Shown: positions 21,621 through 34,059, counted from the stretch's first letter. The stretch is DNA of 64,000 nt from Bactrocera neohumeralis (GCF_024586455.1 NC_065920.1:18996144-19060143); one strand, 5' to 3'. Notes: generated by a model from the sequence alone, not told the origin. Numbers and translations: made by a program.

Positions 21621-22888
21621 AGAAATACCCCCCAGAAATGAAAGACAAACAGAGAAAACTTACTTACAAACACACAAAATTGTTACAACAGAAAATAGAA
21701 AGCAGCAAACAGCTTTTACGAAAGCAGAAGAAGCATTGTGTAAGATTTGAACACAAAAAGCAAAGCACTCAGTGGTGGCTGCCCGGCTGAAAATGGCCTT
21801 TAGGCCATATTTTCACTTTGTAGACAAAATGCAGAGACTTAGGCGAGTTGGCTGAGAAAACTCACAGCTGTAGAGCACAACCACAAAGGCGAATTTGCAC
21901 AGCACGCATGCAATCATTGAAGAAAGCGGGCAAAAAGGTAGAGCAGAAGTAGCGGAAGTTAGAGCGGAGGCAGGTCAGCGAGGCTGTGGCACGAAGAAAC
22001 AGTTGAATTGTTGAGAAAATGTGTTTTGTTGCTTTCGTTTTTGCGCACGAAGAAATTATATGAAAACATTTTCATATTTGCTGCGCTTGCAACGAGCCGC
22101 CACACAGCTTCACTTGGCGCAGTTGGCATACGCCCAAAATTATGCAACGCATGTAATGCGAGAAAACCACGTTTGGAAAAATATCGCTGACCTTAGATTG
22201 AAAATGTATGTAGCGTGCATTATGCGAAATTGTCTTGGTTGCTGAGCGAAAAATTGTGCTTTTAAAAATTATTTCCTCTGAAAAAATTGTTATAACATTT
22301 TTTGTGCAGCACAGCTGTTGCAATCTCAGCAGGCAATTTACATGCGCCTACTTTTAGGCGTACAAGCCCATACATTTTAGCCCTAAAGTGCAATGGAAAA
22401 TGTTTATTTTAATAGGCAAATTTTTAAAATGCTTGTAAACTAAGACGTACGGAAAAAAATTGAAAAAGTTCAATTGAACTTGTGGAACAGTAGCGTAGAC
22501 TACAAAATTTTACGAAAGGGATTGTATTTACGAAATATTATCTTAAAATTAGGTACAAACGGTTTAGATGCATGATGGTATTATGCATGATGGTATATTC
22601 TTAGATATATTGTATACTGACTGCAACTACTTTTTTCAGATCGAAATCTTCATTGCATGTCAGTGTCAATATTCGGAATTTGTAAGCGCCGATATGCTTC
22701 GTTATCGCTCCTTAGTTACAGTCTTAGGTCGAAACTAATAAAAATGTTATTTGAAGAAATATACTTGTATCTTCGGAAGTAAGTGCTTACTCAGAGGGTG
22801 GGATTTTGATTAAAATTTTCAATAAGTGATTTGATTGATCTTATTTGGATCTTGGTCAAAAATGAGCACTAAAGTGTTGTTTAAAATT
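21621..22888. other. Transposon-poor host-like noncoding DNA
   Basis: 21700-22380 is less AT-rich and reads like host intron. A direct duplication GCATGATGGTATT / GCATGATGGTATAT occurs at 22569-22597. The overlapping frames at 21959-22323 are on both strands and have no domain. Confidence 0.4.
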
Positions 22889-22958
22889 TTCTATACCCTG
22901 AACAGGGTATTTTACGTCTAGACATAGATGGAAAGGTCGGAGACCCTGTAAGTATATA
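22889..22958 (-). repeat. Fly interspersed repeat fragment (ATACCCTGAACAGGGTAT end)
   Basis: ATACCCTGAACAGGGTAT (22893-22910) is an interrupted palindrome and one terminus of a repeat very common in tephritid DNA (recalled). GGTCGGAGACCCTGTAAGTA follows. Related pieces lie at 33957-34020, 45640-45795, 48195-48530 and 58848-59130. The mariner copy at 22959 is inserted just after it. Confidence 0.6.
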
Positions 22959-24012
22959 GAGGGGTTTTCAATAGAGCACTACAAAAGTAGACCTATAGGG
23001 ACAGCAAACGACGCCATATTTTCCCCTCTCGTTTGACATTTCTCTTCTGTAACGTTTGCCATTTTATCATGGAAAGATATACGATCCAATAACGAGTCGA
23101 AATTCTTAAAATTTTCTACCGAAATTCGGAGTTAGTGGCCTCAACTTTAAGAGAGCAACGTCCAATTTATGGTCGTCAAAATCGTCCTGTCAGACCAACA
23201 ATTGAGAATGTAGTGGAAAATTGAAATACACAGGCACAGTACAAAATGTTCCTCGTGCCAGTGGGACAAAGAATGATCGTAGTGTCCAGAATATCGCTGC
23301 CGCTAGCGCATCAATTGAGGAAGACCCAAATTAGTCTCCTACACGTCGTTCTCAAGCGTTGGACATTTCTTTGACAACAAATTTTGCAGATCTTGGCCTA
23401 CATCTTTACCAGATCAAATTGAAGCAAGAACTGAAGTTCTTCGACCACCAGAATCGTCGTATGTTCGTGAATTGGGCAGAGCAAAAACTTGAAAATGATC
23501 CGGATTTTGTGTTGGAAAATCATCTTCAGCGATGAGACTCATTTCTGACTGAATGGCTTCGTCAATAAGCAAATTATGCGTTATTCGTCAGTCAGCAATC
23601 CATACGTACTCCATTAGTCACCATTGCATTCCGAAAAAATTACGATTTGGTGCGGTTTATGGGCCGGCGGCGTCATTGGGCCGTACTTCTCCCGTGATGA
23701 TCAAGACCGGCGCTCCATGATAATCGAATATTTTTGACTCAAATCGGATGATATGGACTTGGACAATATGCGGTTCCAACAGGCCGGCACCACAAGCCAC
23801 ACAGCGAATGTCACAATCGATTTATTGAAAACTAAGTTTGGTGAACGTGTTATCTCACGAAATGGTTCAGTCAATGGCCGCCACGGTCATCTGATTTCAC
23901 GCCGTTAGACTATTTCCTGTGGGGCTATGTCAAGTCTATGGTCTATGCCAACAAGCCAGCGACGATTGATGAACTTCGTACGAATATTGAACGTGCAGTA
24001 GTATTGGCCGAT
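22959..24012 (+). mobile_element. DD41D mariner, subfamily 2, nearly complete transposase pseudogene
   Basis: It begins after TATA with GAGGGGTTTTCAATA, probably the 5' terminal repeat. ATG at 23068 gives MERYTIQ, the family's N terminus. The helix-turn-helix segment follows (~23100-23200), then FFDHQNRRMFVNWAEQKL (~23430-23495), a shifted SDETHF-type segment (~23530), and TIWCGLWAGGVIGPYFS (~23640-23690). The second catalytic position reads QQAGTTSHTANV (~23777-23810), with Ala where the family has Asp. The third segment is PRSSDFTPLDYFLWGYVKSMVYANKPAT (23880-23965, in pieces). Counting across the frameshift at ~23873 gives 41 residues between the second and third positions, hence DD41D. It is truncated at ~24012 where an AT-rich TTTA run begins. 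Confidence 0.85.
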
Positions 24013-24260
24013 TTATTTATTTATTTATATATTTATTTTATTTTATTATTTTTTACATTTTCTAAACAAAATTACTTCTATCAAAAATCTCTTTCTCTTT
24101 CCTCTTTTATTTATTTAATATTTTTACAAACATCTTTTGGGGTTCAACCCTCAAACACTCCAGTGACTACGCCACATTCAATGCCGTACCATTTTAGCCC
24201 AGCAGACTTGTAATGGAAAATTATTTTTTCATGTCGCTGTTGATTGGAAACTGTTGTAAT
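24013..24260. repeat. (TTTA)n run and unassigned AT-rich DNA replacing the mariner 3' end
   Basis: A TTTATTTA/TATTTTATTTTA run at 24013-24050 abuts the transposase frame directly. The expected 3' terminal repeat is not found downstream. Confidence 0.5.
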
Positions 24261-25900
24261 AACTGTAGAAAAATGGAAAAAATAAAATGGAAAAGAAAAT
24301 CTTCCGAAGAATACCAACTTTTGTGAACAAACTTCGTTATATTACTTGTGCTCCCGAGTGTGCATCTTCTCTCAAATGAGTCAATTGAATTAAGATTACA
24401 AAAAAAAAAATGTCACCCAGCCACACGCTAACCAACACACATCAAGTGCGCTCATTTGCATTTAAATGAGGTTATGTTTGTCTTGACTCAAATTACAAAA
24501 TTACCAATTTTCAAGTTAGCATTGGCAAGCAATTCAATTACAAGCACATATGATTCATAAAGTACAAGGCAGCACACAAATTGGCAAGCTGTTGCTATTA
24601 GAAAGTGACTCAATTGAAACGCATAGACTGGCGTATATATTTGTGCGACGTGGCGTATACGTAACCCTTGTGTGTGGTGGCAAGTGCAAGTCTACAATTA
24701 TTGCTTGTGTTTGTGCAGCTGCAAGGGCTTAAATGGATTTTGATTTTCATAAACAAGCAATGAATTGTAGCACTATATTTACAACAACAACATGTGTGCA
24801 TACAACAACAACATACAATAGCATAGCAACATATTTTATGTGTAGTGTTCTATACTCAGTTTACGTGTATGTTTACTACATTTTTTGGCTCCACAACCAA
24901 CGATAATTGGCCCACTATACCTTTCATGCGCTTTTAAGTCCTCTTTTGTTTCCTAAATTTGAACGTACAAGTATAACCTTTTATATGCAATTTGCCTTGA
25001 TTTAACAACAACAAAAACATACAAAGGCAGTATTAGCTTTGCAATTTGTTCAATAATATGGACGAAATTGGCATTGATTTAACATGGATAGTTGGCTTTG
25101 GCATTACAGTTGACTTAGAAAGTACTTATTTAGCATATTAGAGTTGTGTTTTCAATAAATTATGCTATCCTAGTGATTGAGGTTAGTTTACTTGATTAGT
25201 CGAGTTTATCTCTTTTGCATGACCGCGTATAAATTCTTTCCAATTTTGGGCAATTTGATTTGATTAATTGACTTGAACAACGAGTTGAAATTAAAATGAA
25301 TTTTCATTACATTTTTGTTTTACATTTGCAATTGGATTAGCATTACAATGTTTTCCACAACACTCAGCTGCTTCAGCGCTTCAATTGCTTGCTAAGCAAA
25401 TTTGTTCAATCAAAGAATTGGCAATTTTGCCCCTGAAAAGGAGCTACAACAGGAGCGAACTTATGAAAATATGATTTGGTTCGTCGCTCAGATTTTTATA
25501 GCTGCTACGTGTGCACACAACAACAAAAAAAATGGCAAAACAAAAGAAAAGAAGGAGCTGGTCTGAAAGCAGTGGGAGCACAAAATAAATATCTTCAAGA
25601 GAAATCCAGAGATTGAGAAAACTTAGAAATTGCTTGACGATTTGACGGAGATTTATGCAGATTTGCAATTTCAAAAGCACATCAAATCAAGAGAACAAAA
25701 TATGCGACGACGGATGTTTGACTAAAATGAATAGAGAAGCATACAAGTGAAGAAGAAAGCCAACACAGCTAAGAAAATTAGTTTGCATAGAGCGTGACAC
25801 TCTTATCGAAAATATTTTTCCAAGACAATATTTTTTGCTGAAATTTAGCATGAAATTTTCTTAATATGAAGTAAATGAGCATTGTGTTTGTAGATATGTA
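24261..25900. other. Transposon-poor host-like noncoding island
   Basis: A 1.6-kb stretch rich in CAATT/AATTG and CAACAA motifs. It includes a POU-type octamer ATTTGCAT (24454-24461) inside the interrupted palindrome CTCATTTGCATTTAAATGAG. Frames are short and biased. Most likely intron or intergenic host DNA; possible regulatory DNA is inference. Confidence 0.45.
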
Positions 25901-26841
25901 TTAATGAAGGAAATTCTTTTTAAAATTATTAAATCTAAAACTGTTTGCAAAAATTGCAAATAAACATCAGTTTTAAAAATAAATTTCATAATCCTAAATT
26001 TATATAATTGCGGAATTCCGCGACAAATTGTTCCTATAGTATAGGGTAATAAGGTTTAATATAATCACTTCCACTTTCCGAGGATGAGATTTCTAATTCT
26101 CCTGTATCATAGTTTCTGATGGTATGGTATAGGTCCGAGAATGGTTCTGATTGAGTATTATACTCGTAAAAGGCTACACTCAATTTTTGATCATTGGAAT
26201 ACGCGCGCGTTTTCGAAAAACCAGACAAGTCAAAATGTTACTTATCCATGATTTTAATGATCAATCATTACTTTATCAGCTGTATATAACAATTCATCAA
26301 GTCTGTGGGTATTTTTGGAAACTCGTGCCACTTATAGGGAGGTTACGTTATGGCGCAGGGTTGATCCTCGTATTAAAAGTAGCGTAGGATCGCACTTGGA
26401 AAGCGAACGCTGTTGGTTTATGAAACCTAAAACACCTAACTGTGAGTCAGCAGACCCTCATAAAACGACAAAGCATTTTCGGCGAAAGCGTCTTAACGGA
26501 GATTTTTTATACTCAGGCTGACAAAAGCTGGCCAGTGGAGGATAAAGTCTCTAAATAATTTCCCAAATAACTTGTTTGGGTTGTAAATTCATATGAAATG
26601 TAAATTCTTTTTATAAAAAACTGCCATATCTTAAGGATTAAGCAAAATATGTAAGACATTAAGCTATTTTCGAACCAATTCTACCTCTATGGTAGTTCCG
26701 TGACGTTAAATTAATATATATTTTGATCACAGAGGATCCCAGTGTTTTGAGTCCGTAAGTGTAAATCAGTGGATCGCTGTTTTAGTGTATCTTCATATGT
26801 GTACATATCTATTTATCTCTAAATAAATGACATACATACTA
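25901..26841. other. No recognisable feature
   Basis: Unassigned DNA up to the mariner terminus; overlapping frames at 26034-26521 carry no motif I know. Confidence 0.4.
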
Positions 26842-27794
26842 ACGAGTGATCCAAGTATAGGTACTTTTTTCAATAATCTTTTTTTACAGATCACTCGTGA
26901 GTCTTGTCAAGCTGTCATGCTATTTTTGTTCAGTATCGTTTGATATTTGGTCATGGAAAGACTTACATCTGAACAATGATTACAAATCGTTTAACTTTAT
27001 TAAGACCGAAGACCGTGGAGAGTGGATTCGGTGGTATGGAACGACTTGGCGTATTTAACGTCGAGCTTTTAAATTAAAAGCGTTCAGCTTGTGCAAGAAC
27101 TGAAGCCGCTCCACTTTCCCAAGAGACATCGCTTCGCACTATGAGCTCTTGAAAAGTTCCAAGAGGATCCGACGTTTTCGAACCAAATTTTGTTTAGCGA
27201 TGAGGGCCATTTCTGGCACAATAAGTATGTAAACAAGCAAAAGTGTCGCATTTGAGGCGAAAAGCAACCTGAAGAAATTCAAGAGTTGCCATTTTATCCA
27301 GAAAAAACAACGGTTTGGTGTGGTTTGTGGGCCCGTGCAATCATCGGTCCTTATTTCTTCAAACATGATACTCGTGATTGGTTTCAACAAGACGGCATCA
27401 ATTAATAGATTTATTGAGATAAAACTTCAGTGAGCAGATAATTTCACGTTTTGGGCCGGTCAATTGCCCACCAAAATTGTGTGATATCACACCGTTAGAC
27501 CTCCTGTGCGGATGTGTACAGTCTAAAGTCTATGCGGACAATGCCGCTTCGATTCAGGGCTTGGAGTAAAAATAACGCATGTCATACGCCAGTTACCAGT
27601 CGAAAGGCTCAAGCGAGTCATCGAAAATGGGACTCAACGAATGAACCATCTGAGACGTAGCCGCGGCCAACATTTGAAAGAAATAATCCGCATAAAATAA
27701 ATGCCAAGAAATGTTCTGTTAGAATAATAAACATTCCCCTTCAAATTCTGAAGTTTTTGAGTTATTTTTTTTTTTTGTAAATAGGGAACCTCGA
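26842..27794 (+). mobile_element. DD41D (rosa-like) mariner, nearly complete with 5' terminus
   Basis: The 5' terminus starts after TA (26840-26841) with ACGAGTGATCCAAGTATAGG. The start codon ATG (26954) gives MERLTSEQ. The helix-turn-helix part is shortened. Coding continues VQELKPLHFPKRHRFAL (27085-27140), ILFSDEGHFW (27190-27220) with the first Asp, TTVWCGLWARAIIGPYFFK (27308-27365), and WFQQDG (27379-27396) with the second Asp. It then reads a shifted GEQIISRFGP (~27430-27460), CDITPLDLL (27480-27506) with the third Asp, and KSKVYADN (27521-27543). All three catalytic Asp codons survive, but frames are broken and helix and linker segments are missing. The 3' end stops at GGGAACCTCGA (27784-27794), short of the full terminal repeat. 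Confidence 0.85.
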
Positions 27795-28264
27795 TTGTAC
27801 ATATGAGAATGAAATTAAACTGTAAAAATTTTGTCATAGAGTTATAAGCTACAAAATTTAAAAGGCTTCATGCGTAAAAGCATAAGTTTTATAATAACAC
27901 AAGAAAGGGTTTTGCGGTTTTGAAACTTGGAAGAAGAAACTCAATACCGAAGAATATAATGAATGGTTTCCCAGAACATGAAAATACTTGCACTGCGAAC
28001 CATTTTGCTTCTTCTGGGAAAATCGAAGTTGATTCAGTCATCGAAAAGTTACAACCTTTATTGGAAAAACTTGGAGTCGTACTTTATTTCTTCACTTTTT
28101 TGTATAATTTTAAATACAGAAGTGGTTTTGGTAGAGAGTGGCAGTGGACGGAGGTGTCATAAATAATGCGACAAAATGACATGACAAAGGAAGAGTCATT
28201 TATACAGTTAGCTAAGCACAAAGTGAAGTTGGCTGCGGTGGATATACTTATATCAAGAACGAAA
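27795..28264. other. No recognisable feature
   Basis: Frames at 27920-28166 have no family resemblance that I can support. Confidence 0.4.
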
Positions 28265-29904
28265 TCACTGCATTCGATTTAATAAACATAAAGATTTGAT
28301 TCTTTGTCTGCTGCTTGTACGACAACTTTCAGTTTTTATGCGTTTATGCAAATTTTCGCAAGCGGTAACATTGAAAAATAAAAGTACCGCTACTTTGTTG
28401 ACTTTGCCGAGATTTTTTATGTTTTCTACGCGTATTTTTCTTACATTTTCTGCAAGTTGTTGCCACAAGAAAAATGGCTTTGCGATAAAAATGCGTTTAA
28501 GAAACTTGCAGGTAAGGAAAAGTTTTAAAAAACTCGTTAGTTTTAATAGTTGTTTGACGGCGATTCACGCAGGAAATGAGCGGAGACGGATGGAGTGTCA
28601 AGAGAGTGAGAGAAAGGGAGAAAGAGGGAGTCAAGGTGAGAGTGAGCGTGGGCATATGCCGCAGACTTGAGTGTGTGCAGGAAAGTCAAGAAGTTTTCCA
28701 GAAGTTCACTTAGAAAGCGCATAAACTTGCAGCCAAGTTGCAATACAGTTAGAATGTTGCATGCGGCAGGCATTTATGCACCACAATTTGTGCGGGATGC
28801 CAGACAGGTGCGTTTGCTTGGCCAGCGGCAAGTAACCGCTAACTGACAGTTAGCAACTAGTAGTAACTAGTAAACTTGTATTAGCATAATCGCATAAATG
28901 TCACTCAAAAGAGCAACTTGGCAAACTCATGATTTTTTATATCGACGAAAGAACGTGGGGTTGAGGGGTACATGAAAACGCGAAAAAGAAAAAATGAGAA
29001 ACTAGACACCCTTTTAAAGAAAAATAGAAAAAGAACTCGAGCGCATCTGCATTTTTTACGCAAGCTCAGCAGGGGGAGTTGCCAAGCTATTTTTTGGCGT
29101 GAGTACCGTAAAAAAAATATCACAAAAATCCAATGAAAAATGGCATGCACGTCTGCGTGATGTTTTCGTGCTACCAGCTGCTGCTGCAATATGACAAGCA
29201 TATAAATAAATATTTTTTATTTCTTAAGTACCATATATCCATGCATTTTGGCGCGCGTTTCTTATCTGCATACCAAGCAAGGTAGGTTGGCAACTCTTTC
29301 CAATTTACAAACACAAATCGTCGCCTCTCTCTTACTCTTCCTCGCGGTGGTGACAATGAAAGCAGCAGTTTGAAGGTTACGCTTATATAGGATATATGTA
29401 TATTGTATATATATTACACATATACCTACATGAAAACAGTTAAACCTTTTATATATTTCATGTAAACAAAAAAAAAAACAATATTTATAACAATAACAAC
29501 AAGTGCCATCGTGACATTTCTGCTGTCAGTGTCGAAAGTGGTAGAAGAAAAATGGCATTTGCTTGCCAACATTTGTGGTGAATAAGTGTGAGGACAGGTA
29601 ACAAGAGCTGCATAGGTGTATCAAAAATTCATATTACATACTTGTATCTATAACTCAGGAATTTGTGTAAACAGACGGCATAACAATAGTGAGAAAATTG
29701 CAATTTAGTCGGGATATCCTGGCGCTTAGCGGCAAGCATAGTATTGGCGCTATGCTGAGAGAAAAATTTCATAACAGTTTTCATCTTGCTTATTACAAAT
29801 ATAGGCATATTCACTGTATTTATGACGTCAAGAACACATATGTATGTCTTTCTGTCATAGGCACTCTAAAAAATAGCGAGTCGAAAATGTCGTGTTATAT
29901 ATGC
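28265..29904. other. Transposon-poor host-like noncoding island
   Basis: Contains a GAGAG/GGGAGAAAG purine tract (~28595-28650), repeated AGTAACTAGTA (~28858-28874), TA/GTATATAT runs (~29390-29430) and an A10 run (~29471). No transposon or coding motif recognised. Confidence 0.45.
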
Positions 29905-29907
29905 CTA

Positions 29908-30345
29908 TTCCCGACGTAAGAGAAGTACGATGTGACCAAAGATGTCTTCCATGAGCGCTCGGAACACCCTTATGAGAGATATCCTCGCTACGATGTCAAA
30001 ATCGAGCTTTGCGACGTTAACCCAGGGTGGGCAAAGAAGGTATGTTTGGTACAATGGTCGGTAGATTCAGTCTGCATGATGGAACATTCCCAAATGGGTG
30101 GAGGCTGATCGAGTTCGCGGGACCCGAAATATCTGTAGTACTAGGTTTCAGCACAGGAAAATCCATCAATCTGAATTTGGTACCTCCAAAACTGAATCGG
30201 CTGTGTAAACTAACGATGAGCAATATCATAAGCTCCGTCAGGACCGGGCAGGACTTTTCCGAGCCAATCGATACCAAACGACGTTTCAGACAAAGCGACT
30301 CACTATCGTACGGCATCTTCACTAGTTGCGCCAAACTGAATTTAA
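29908..30345 (+). mobile_element. RTE-like non-LTR ORF2: endonuclease fused to reverse-transcriptase fragment by deletion
   Basis: The endonuclease part reads YDVTKDVFHERSEHPYER and YDVKIELCDVNPGWAKK (29926-30040, the LGDFNAR motif degraded). It then shifts to GKEGMFGTMVGRFSLHDG (30027-30083) and PNGWRLIEFAGPE (30090-30128). Near 30180 it jumps to LNRLCKLTMSNIISSVRTG and DFSEPIDTKRRFRQSDSLSYG (30193-30320), the reverse-transcriptase domain-B region (GFRQGD in the family). About half the protein between the two is missing. The pieces mimic a continuous ORF from 30027 to 30407, but it is not a host gene. Confidence 0.8.
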
Positions 30346-30389
30346 GAACATTGTGGCATTTTTCACAGTGCATTTTTATAGGATTTCTG

Positions 30390-30890
30390 CTGGATGGAAT
30401 TTTGTGACACGCAGCTGATCACCGGGTAACCAACCACACATACATGACACACATTAGCTTGCACTTGTACATACAATTGCCAAAACACCTTTTCTTTTCT
30501 TTTATGTAAAAATTGCAATATTTTTACCAAATTACACATGTAGGAAATAAAAGCGAATGTGTAGAACCTGCATATGCATTAGGGTGTCCGTTATTTCCCA
30601 AATTTATTTTTGTGTCTGCAGCGCCCTCAAAATTTTTAGTAAATGCCCTAAAAAAAGTTATGAAACCCATATGAGCTCTTAATATTGATAATAACCCGTG
30701 CCGCAACGACGATTTATTTCCCATTTAAATAACATGGGGTTTTCGTACTTTTTGCAATTAATTTTTTCTTTGCGAAACCAATTGATACATTGCTGCGGCA
30801 CCGAATTATTTTTGTAGAAAGTTGAAGGTTCTACAAAAAGTTTCTCTGAAATTTTTCAAATTTGACAGCTGTCGTATCATTAGTTTATGA
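30390..30890. other. No recognisable feature
   Basis: AT-rich sequence with CATACA/ACACAT phrases; nothing supported. Confidence 0.4.
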
Positions 30891-30915
30891 ATTACATCAG
30901 TGTGAGGAGTTTCCA

Positions 30916-31085
30916 GGCACTGCCCCAGGAAAATCAGCAATTCGCCGAAAAGCGGCCACATTTGAAGAAAAAGAAAGTGCTGTTTCACCAAGGCAATGCA
31001 CCGTGTCACAAGTCAGTGATGATTTTAGAGACCTTCAGATGATATTTCAACCCCCTTCTATCAACCGAGTAATCAGTCACTGAAC
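30916..31085 (+). mobile_element. DD34D mariner scrap (third group)
   Basis: The plus frame reads QFAEKRPHLKKKKVLFHQGNAPCHKSVM (30941-31022, in pieces). This is the segment around the second catalytic Asp, HQDNAPCH in the family; here Asp is replaced by Gly. Too short to place further, but distinct from the other two mariner groups. Confidence 0.65.
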
Positions 31086-31749
31086 CATTTTATGAGAGTT
31101 TTCATTTTATATAAGTACAGTCCTATCGAAAGTCCTACTATATTTGTTTAATAAGATACGCCAGTCAGATACAGCGGTCAATCAAGTGATGGAGAAATAA
31201 CATCGTATATACTATCATTCCGTTTTGAAGGAAGTCTACAGATAGAAGGTATATAGTTACTTTCCATCGCTTACACTAAATAGCCGGAAGATAAGTGGGA
31301 ACAATAATTAGGAAACGTGTTCGATGAGAAAAAGTTTACAAGAGAAAGTTTAGACTAACTATGTTGTATATTAGGATAGACTGTTGAAAATTTCCTTGGA
31401 AATTGTATGTTAATTTTATTTCCATGGTTGATATCTTTAAAGAAGTACTTTATGAGGAAAGTTTCAAATATGCAAAAAACTTATATGATTCGGGCTCGTT
31501 TCATAATTATGATGAGCCCCCGGAAGTAATTCGGCAATACTGGGTCTTTACTCGGAACATTACATACATAGATTTTATGGTTGGTATTTTTATGCCAGAA
31601 TTGGGAAAGATTATTAAAGTAAACATAGGATAGGATAGGATAGGATGCATAGGCATAAGGCAGCCTTTTCTGCTCTCGGACAACTGTTGTATATAATATT
31701 TCAAGCACCCTATAACGGGTAGCCTCTAATGTATCAGCAGATTTCTCTT
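31086..31749. other. Unassigned, with a short GGATA tandem run
   Basis: ATAGGATAGGATAGGATAGG sits at 31627-31646. A 76-codon plus frame at 31403-31633 has no recognisable motif. Confidence 0.4.
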
Positions 31750-31940
31750 GAGTTGACACCTACGTGGACAGTCAAACAGCAATCAAGACTTTAACCTCGG
31801 CCAAAAATGTCTTTGGAAAGCACTGTGTTCCAGGTCACAAATACATTGAGGAAAACGATATAGTGGCGGGGATGGCCTAGAATGGTGTACGGCTGTCACC
31901 TAAAAAGATGAACAACATTGGAAGACCCAGGCATTTGCCT
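31750..31940 (+). mobile_element. Jockey-like non-LTR RNase H fragment
   Basis: The plus frame reads TYVDSQTAIKTLTSAKNVF (31758-31815; the family's YSDSQAAI active-site strand), then HCVPGHKYIEENDIVAGMA (31821-31878; WVPGHxxIEGNExADELA) and NGVRLSPKKMNNIGRP (31882-31930). Length between the two motifs is shortened. Two of the RNase H catalytic acids can be aligned, but the ADE motif is changed to VAG. Confidence 0.65.
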
Positions 31941-32090
31941 TGTAACTGTGAAAGTCATGTGTGAAACGGTAGAAAGGGAATATACATCTATGTACTACAC
32001 ATCTATGTACTATGTACTGACACTCGTTAGAGTGAAACAAGAGAGCATCTTCAGTATGTATATTTGTTAGGCATAGGCAAGGCTACGCTC

Positions 32091-32542
32091 TAAGGGGTCA
32101 GTAGGGTAATCTTTTAAACATTTTTTTTTTGCGTTATCTGTTCCCCTATACCCTTAGAATTAACCCACTTTACCATTGGAAGGTTTCGAAAAAGGCACAA
32201 AAATAATAATACCGCTCGACGTTCGGAACGCTCGGAGTGCACACCTCAAACTTTAAACGCGCTTTTCTCAAAACAGACTTTTTTTAAACTGGCGGACATG
32301 ATTCCGGTCGAACTACTCAACCGATTCGCTTTTTAAATGTTCACAAAACGCCTGGCTATAGTCTCAACCGTCTTTATAATTTATTTCTCCGACAGATGTC
32401 ATCAAAAAATTCCGAAAAAATTTATTTATATACTCCACGATATACCTCATGATATGTGAAAAAAGTTCTATTGTAGAATAAAAATTTCCATGAAAGGAAA
32501 AAATGTCAAAAAAACAGGCCGGATTACCCTACTGACCCTTTA
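32091..32542. mobile_element. MITE with 19-bp terminal inverted repeats and TA duplications
   Basis: The left terminus AGGGGTCAGTAGGGTAATC (32093-32111) matches the reverse complement of the right terminus (32522-32540) at 18 of 19 positions. TA dinucleotides flank both ends (32091-32092 and 32541-32542). The 448-bp interior has no transposase remnant, so it would need an enzyme supplied by another element. TA duplication fits the Tc1/mariner or a related superfamily, but the termini match none of the mariner ends in this window. It is the best-preserved transposon unit here. Confidence 0.85.
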
Positions 32543-33956
32543 AACACAAAAGTGGCTCATGAGCTTGTCAGATTATTTTAATCTAACCTTTTATGGCAGT
32601 TCGTCATTTCCTATCAATGTTGGTCGATATAGGGTCTGATAATTTTTGTGACTACGCCCAAAAAAAAAAATAGCAAGGGAAAGGAGGAAGATTCTTAATA
32701 TTATGGCATAAAGGAAACATCACTTTAAAGAAAAAAATGAAAAATTGTGCGGAATAAAGTCGGCGAAAGTCAATGTGAAAACAGCAGCCAGACACAACTG
32801 GCCAATGCACATGAGTAGGTGCACAACAACAGCGATGAAAGGTGAATAAGGAGCTGAGACACATTCATTGTATGCGCTTGGAGACAATTTGACGCTGAGA
32901 ATTGAGGCGAAGTGTAACTGTAAATGACGGCGGCGACGATGACGGTGTGAAAAACAGCTGCGGCCAAGAGAATAGAGCAACTGGAGAGGTGGAAGAGGAA
33001 ATGCGAGAGAATATAGAAAACAAAAGCAACATACATACATATACATAAATATATAAACACATATACGAGTGTATACAATATACTTTTCGTAAGCACTTCC
33101 GCTTTTCGCCACTTTTAGTTTCAACCGGGCTGTCAAATAACGGTGAAACTACGATTTTTTCTTTGTCAAACACACCATTTGTTTTGTTAAACAACAGTTT
33201 CGGTTGTTGTCGCTTTTTATTGTTATTGTTAATGTCGGTGTATATTTTTATTTTAGTTGGCCGCTTTCACTGCTCCACTCAATGCCAAATCATTAAAGCG
33301 TGAAATGGGTTTTCAAATCTTTTGGCACGGCTCTAACGTGTGGCGCACAAGGCGCTGCGTGGAGTTTACTGCAAGGAAAATGGGTGGCAACATTTTTATT
33401 ACCTATATATACGGTGTGTATGTAAATCGGTTTACATATTTAAGTATGTGCATGATTTTTATTTGCACTTATTATTCTTGTATAGTTTTCTTTTCGCATT
33501 TTCATGTGGTATTTCGCTGAGCCGCAGCTGCGCTCCGTGAAATTCTTGCCAATTTTCATTTTATCTCGCGCACATTTTCCACACATATTCGGGCGTTTTA
33601 CACAACAATTGAAAACGTGACTTATTGTCGCGTTGCTGGCATACAGTACAGTGGCGTAAAGCGCATAAGTGCATGCGCTAAGAAGGAAACAACAGCTTCA
33701 CATGTGACTCTATATGAGCTTATGTACCTAACTGGGTTGTGTGAGTTTTATATTAGCTTTTTCTTGGCTTCCTTTTTCTAGAAAAATATATCACTTTCAT
33801 ATTTATTAAATTTTCGCGCTACTTTTATTATTAAGAGGATAGTTGGATAAATCAACCTGTTTTCGATTTCTCCTTAATGTTACTTATATAATTTTACATC
33901 GGTTAAGTTTCTACCAAATTCACATGTTCAACTGCTATAGTGTTTTTCTAGCATTT
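32543..33956. other. Transposon-poor host-like noncoding island
   Basis: CATACATA run at 33030-33060, CGGCGACGATGACGG patch near 32930, TTGTT-rich stretch near 33200-33235. Several overlapping minus-strand frames (up to 138 codons, 32720-33194) are rich in Ser/Cys/Tyr with no domain and are probably chance. Confidence 0.45.
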
Positions 33957-34022
33957 ATAGGGTATATTAAGTCTATTACGAAGTTCGTAACACCCATAAG
34001 GAAATGTCGAAGACTCTATAAC

Positions 34023-34056
<34 letters not shown>
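33957..34056. repeat. Fly interspersed repeat fragment plus (TA)n microsatellite
   Basis: AGGGTATATTAAGTCTATTACGAAGTTCGTAACACCCATAAGG-type sequence (33959-34001) is the terminal part of the repeat also seen at 22889 and 48195-48530 (reverse). It is followed by (TA)15 at ~34026-34056. Confidence 0.7.

Positions 34057-34059
<3 letters not shown>

Noticed and set aside
30027..30407. 126-codon plus-strand frame as a host gene
   Set aside because: It is an endonuclease piece fused to a reverse-transcriptase piece of the RTE-like element.
32720..33194. Overlapping minus-strand frames up to 138 codons
   Set aside because: Three frames overlap the same DNA with microsatellite-like composition; none has a recognisable motif.
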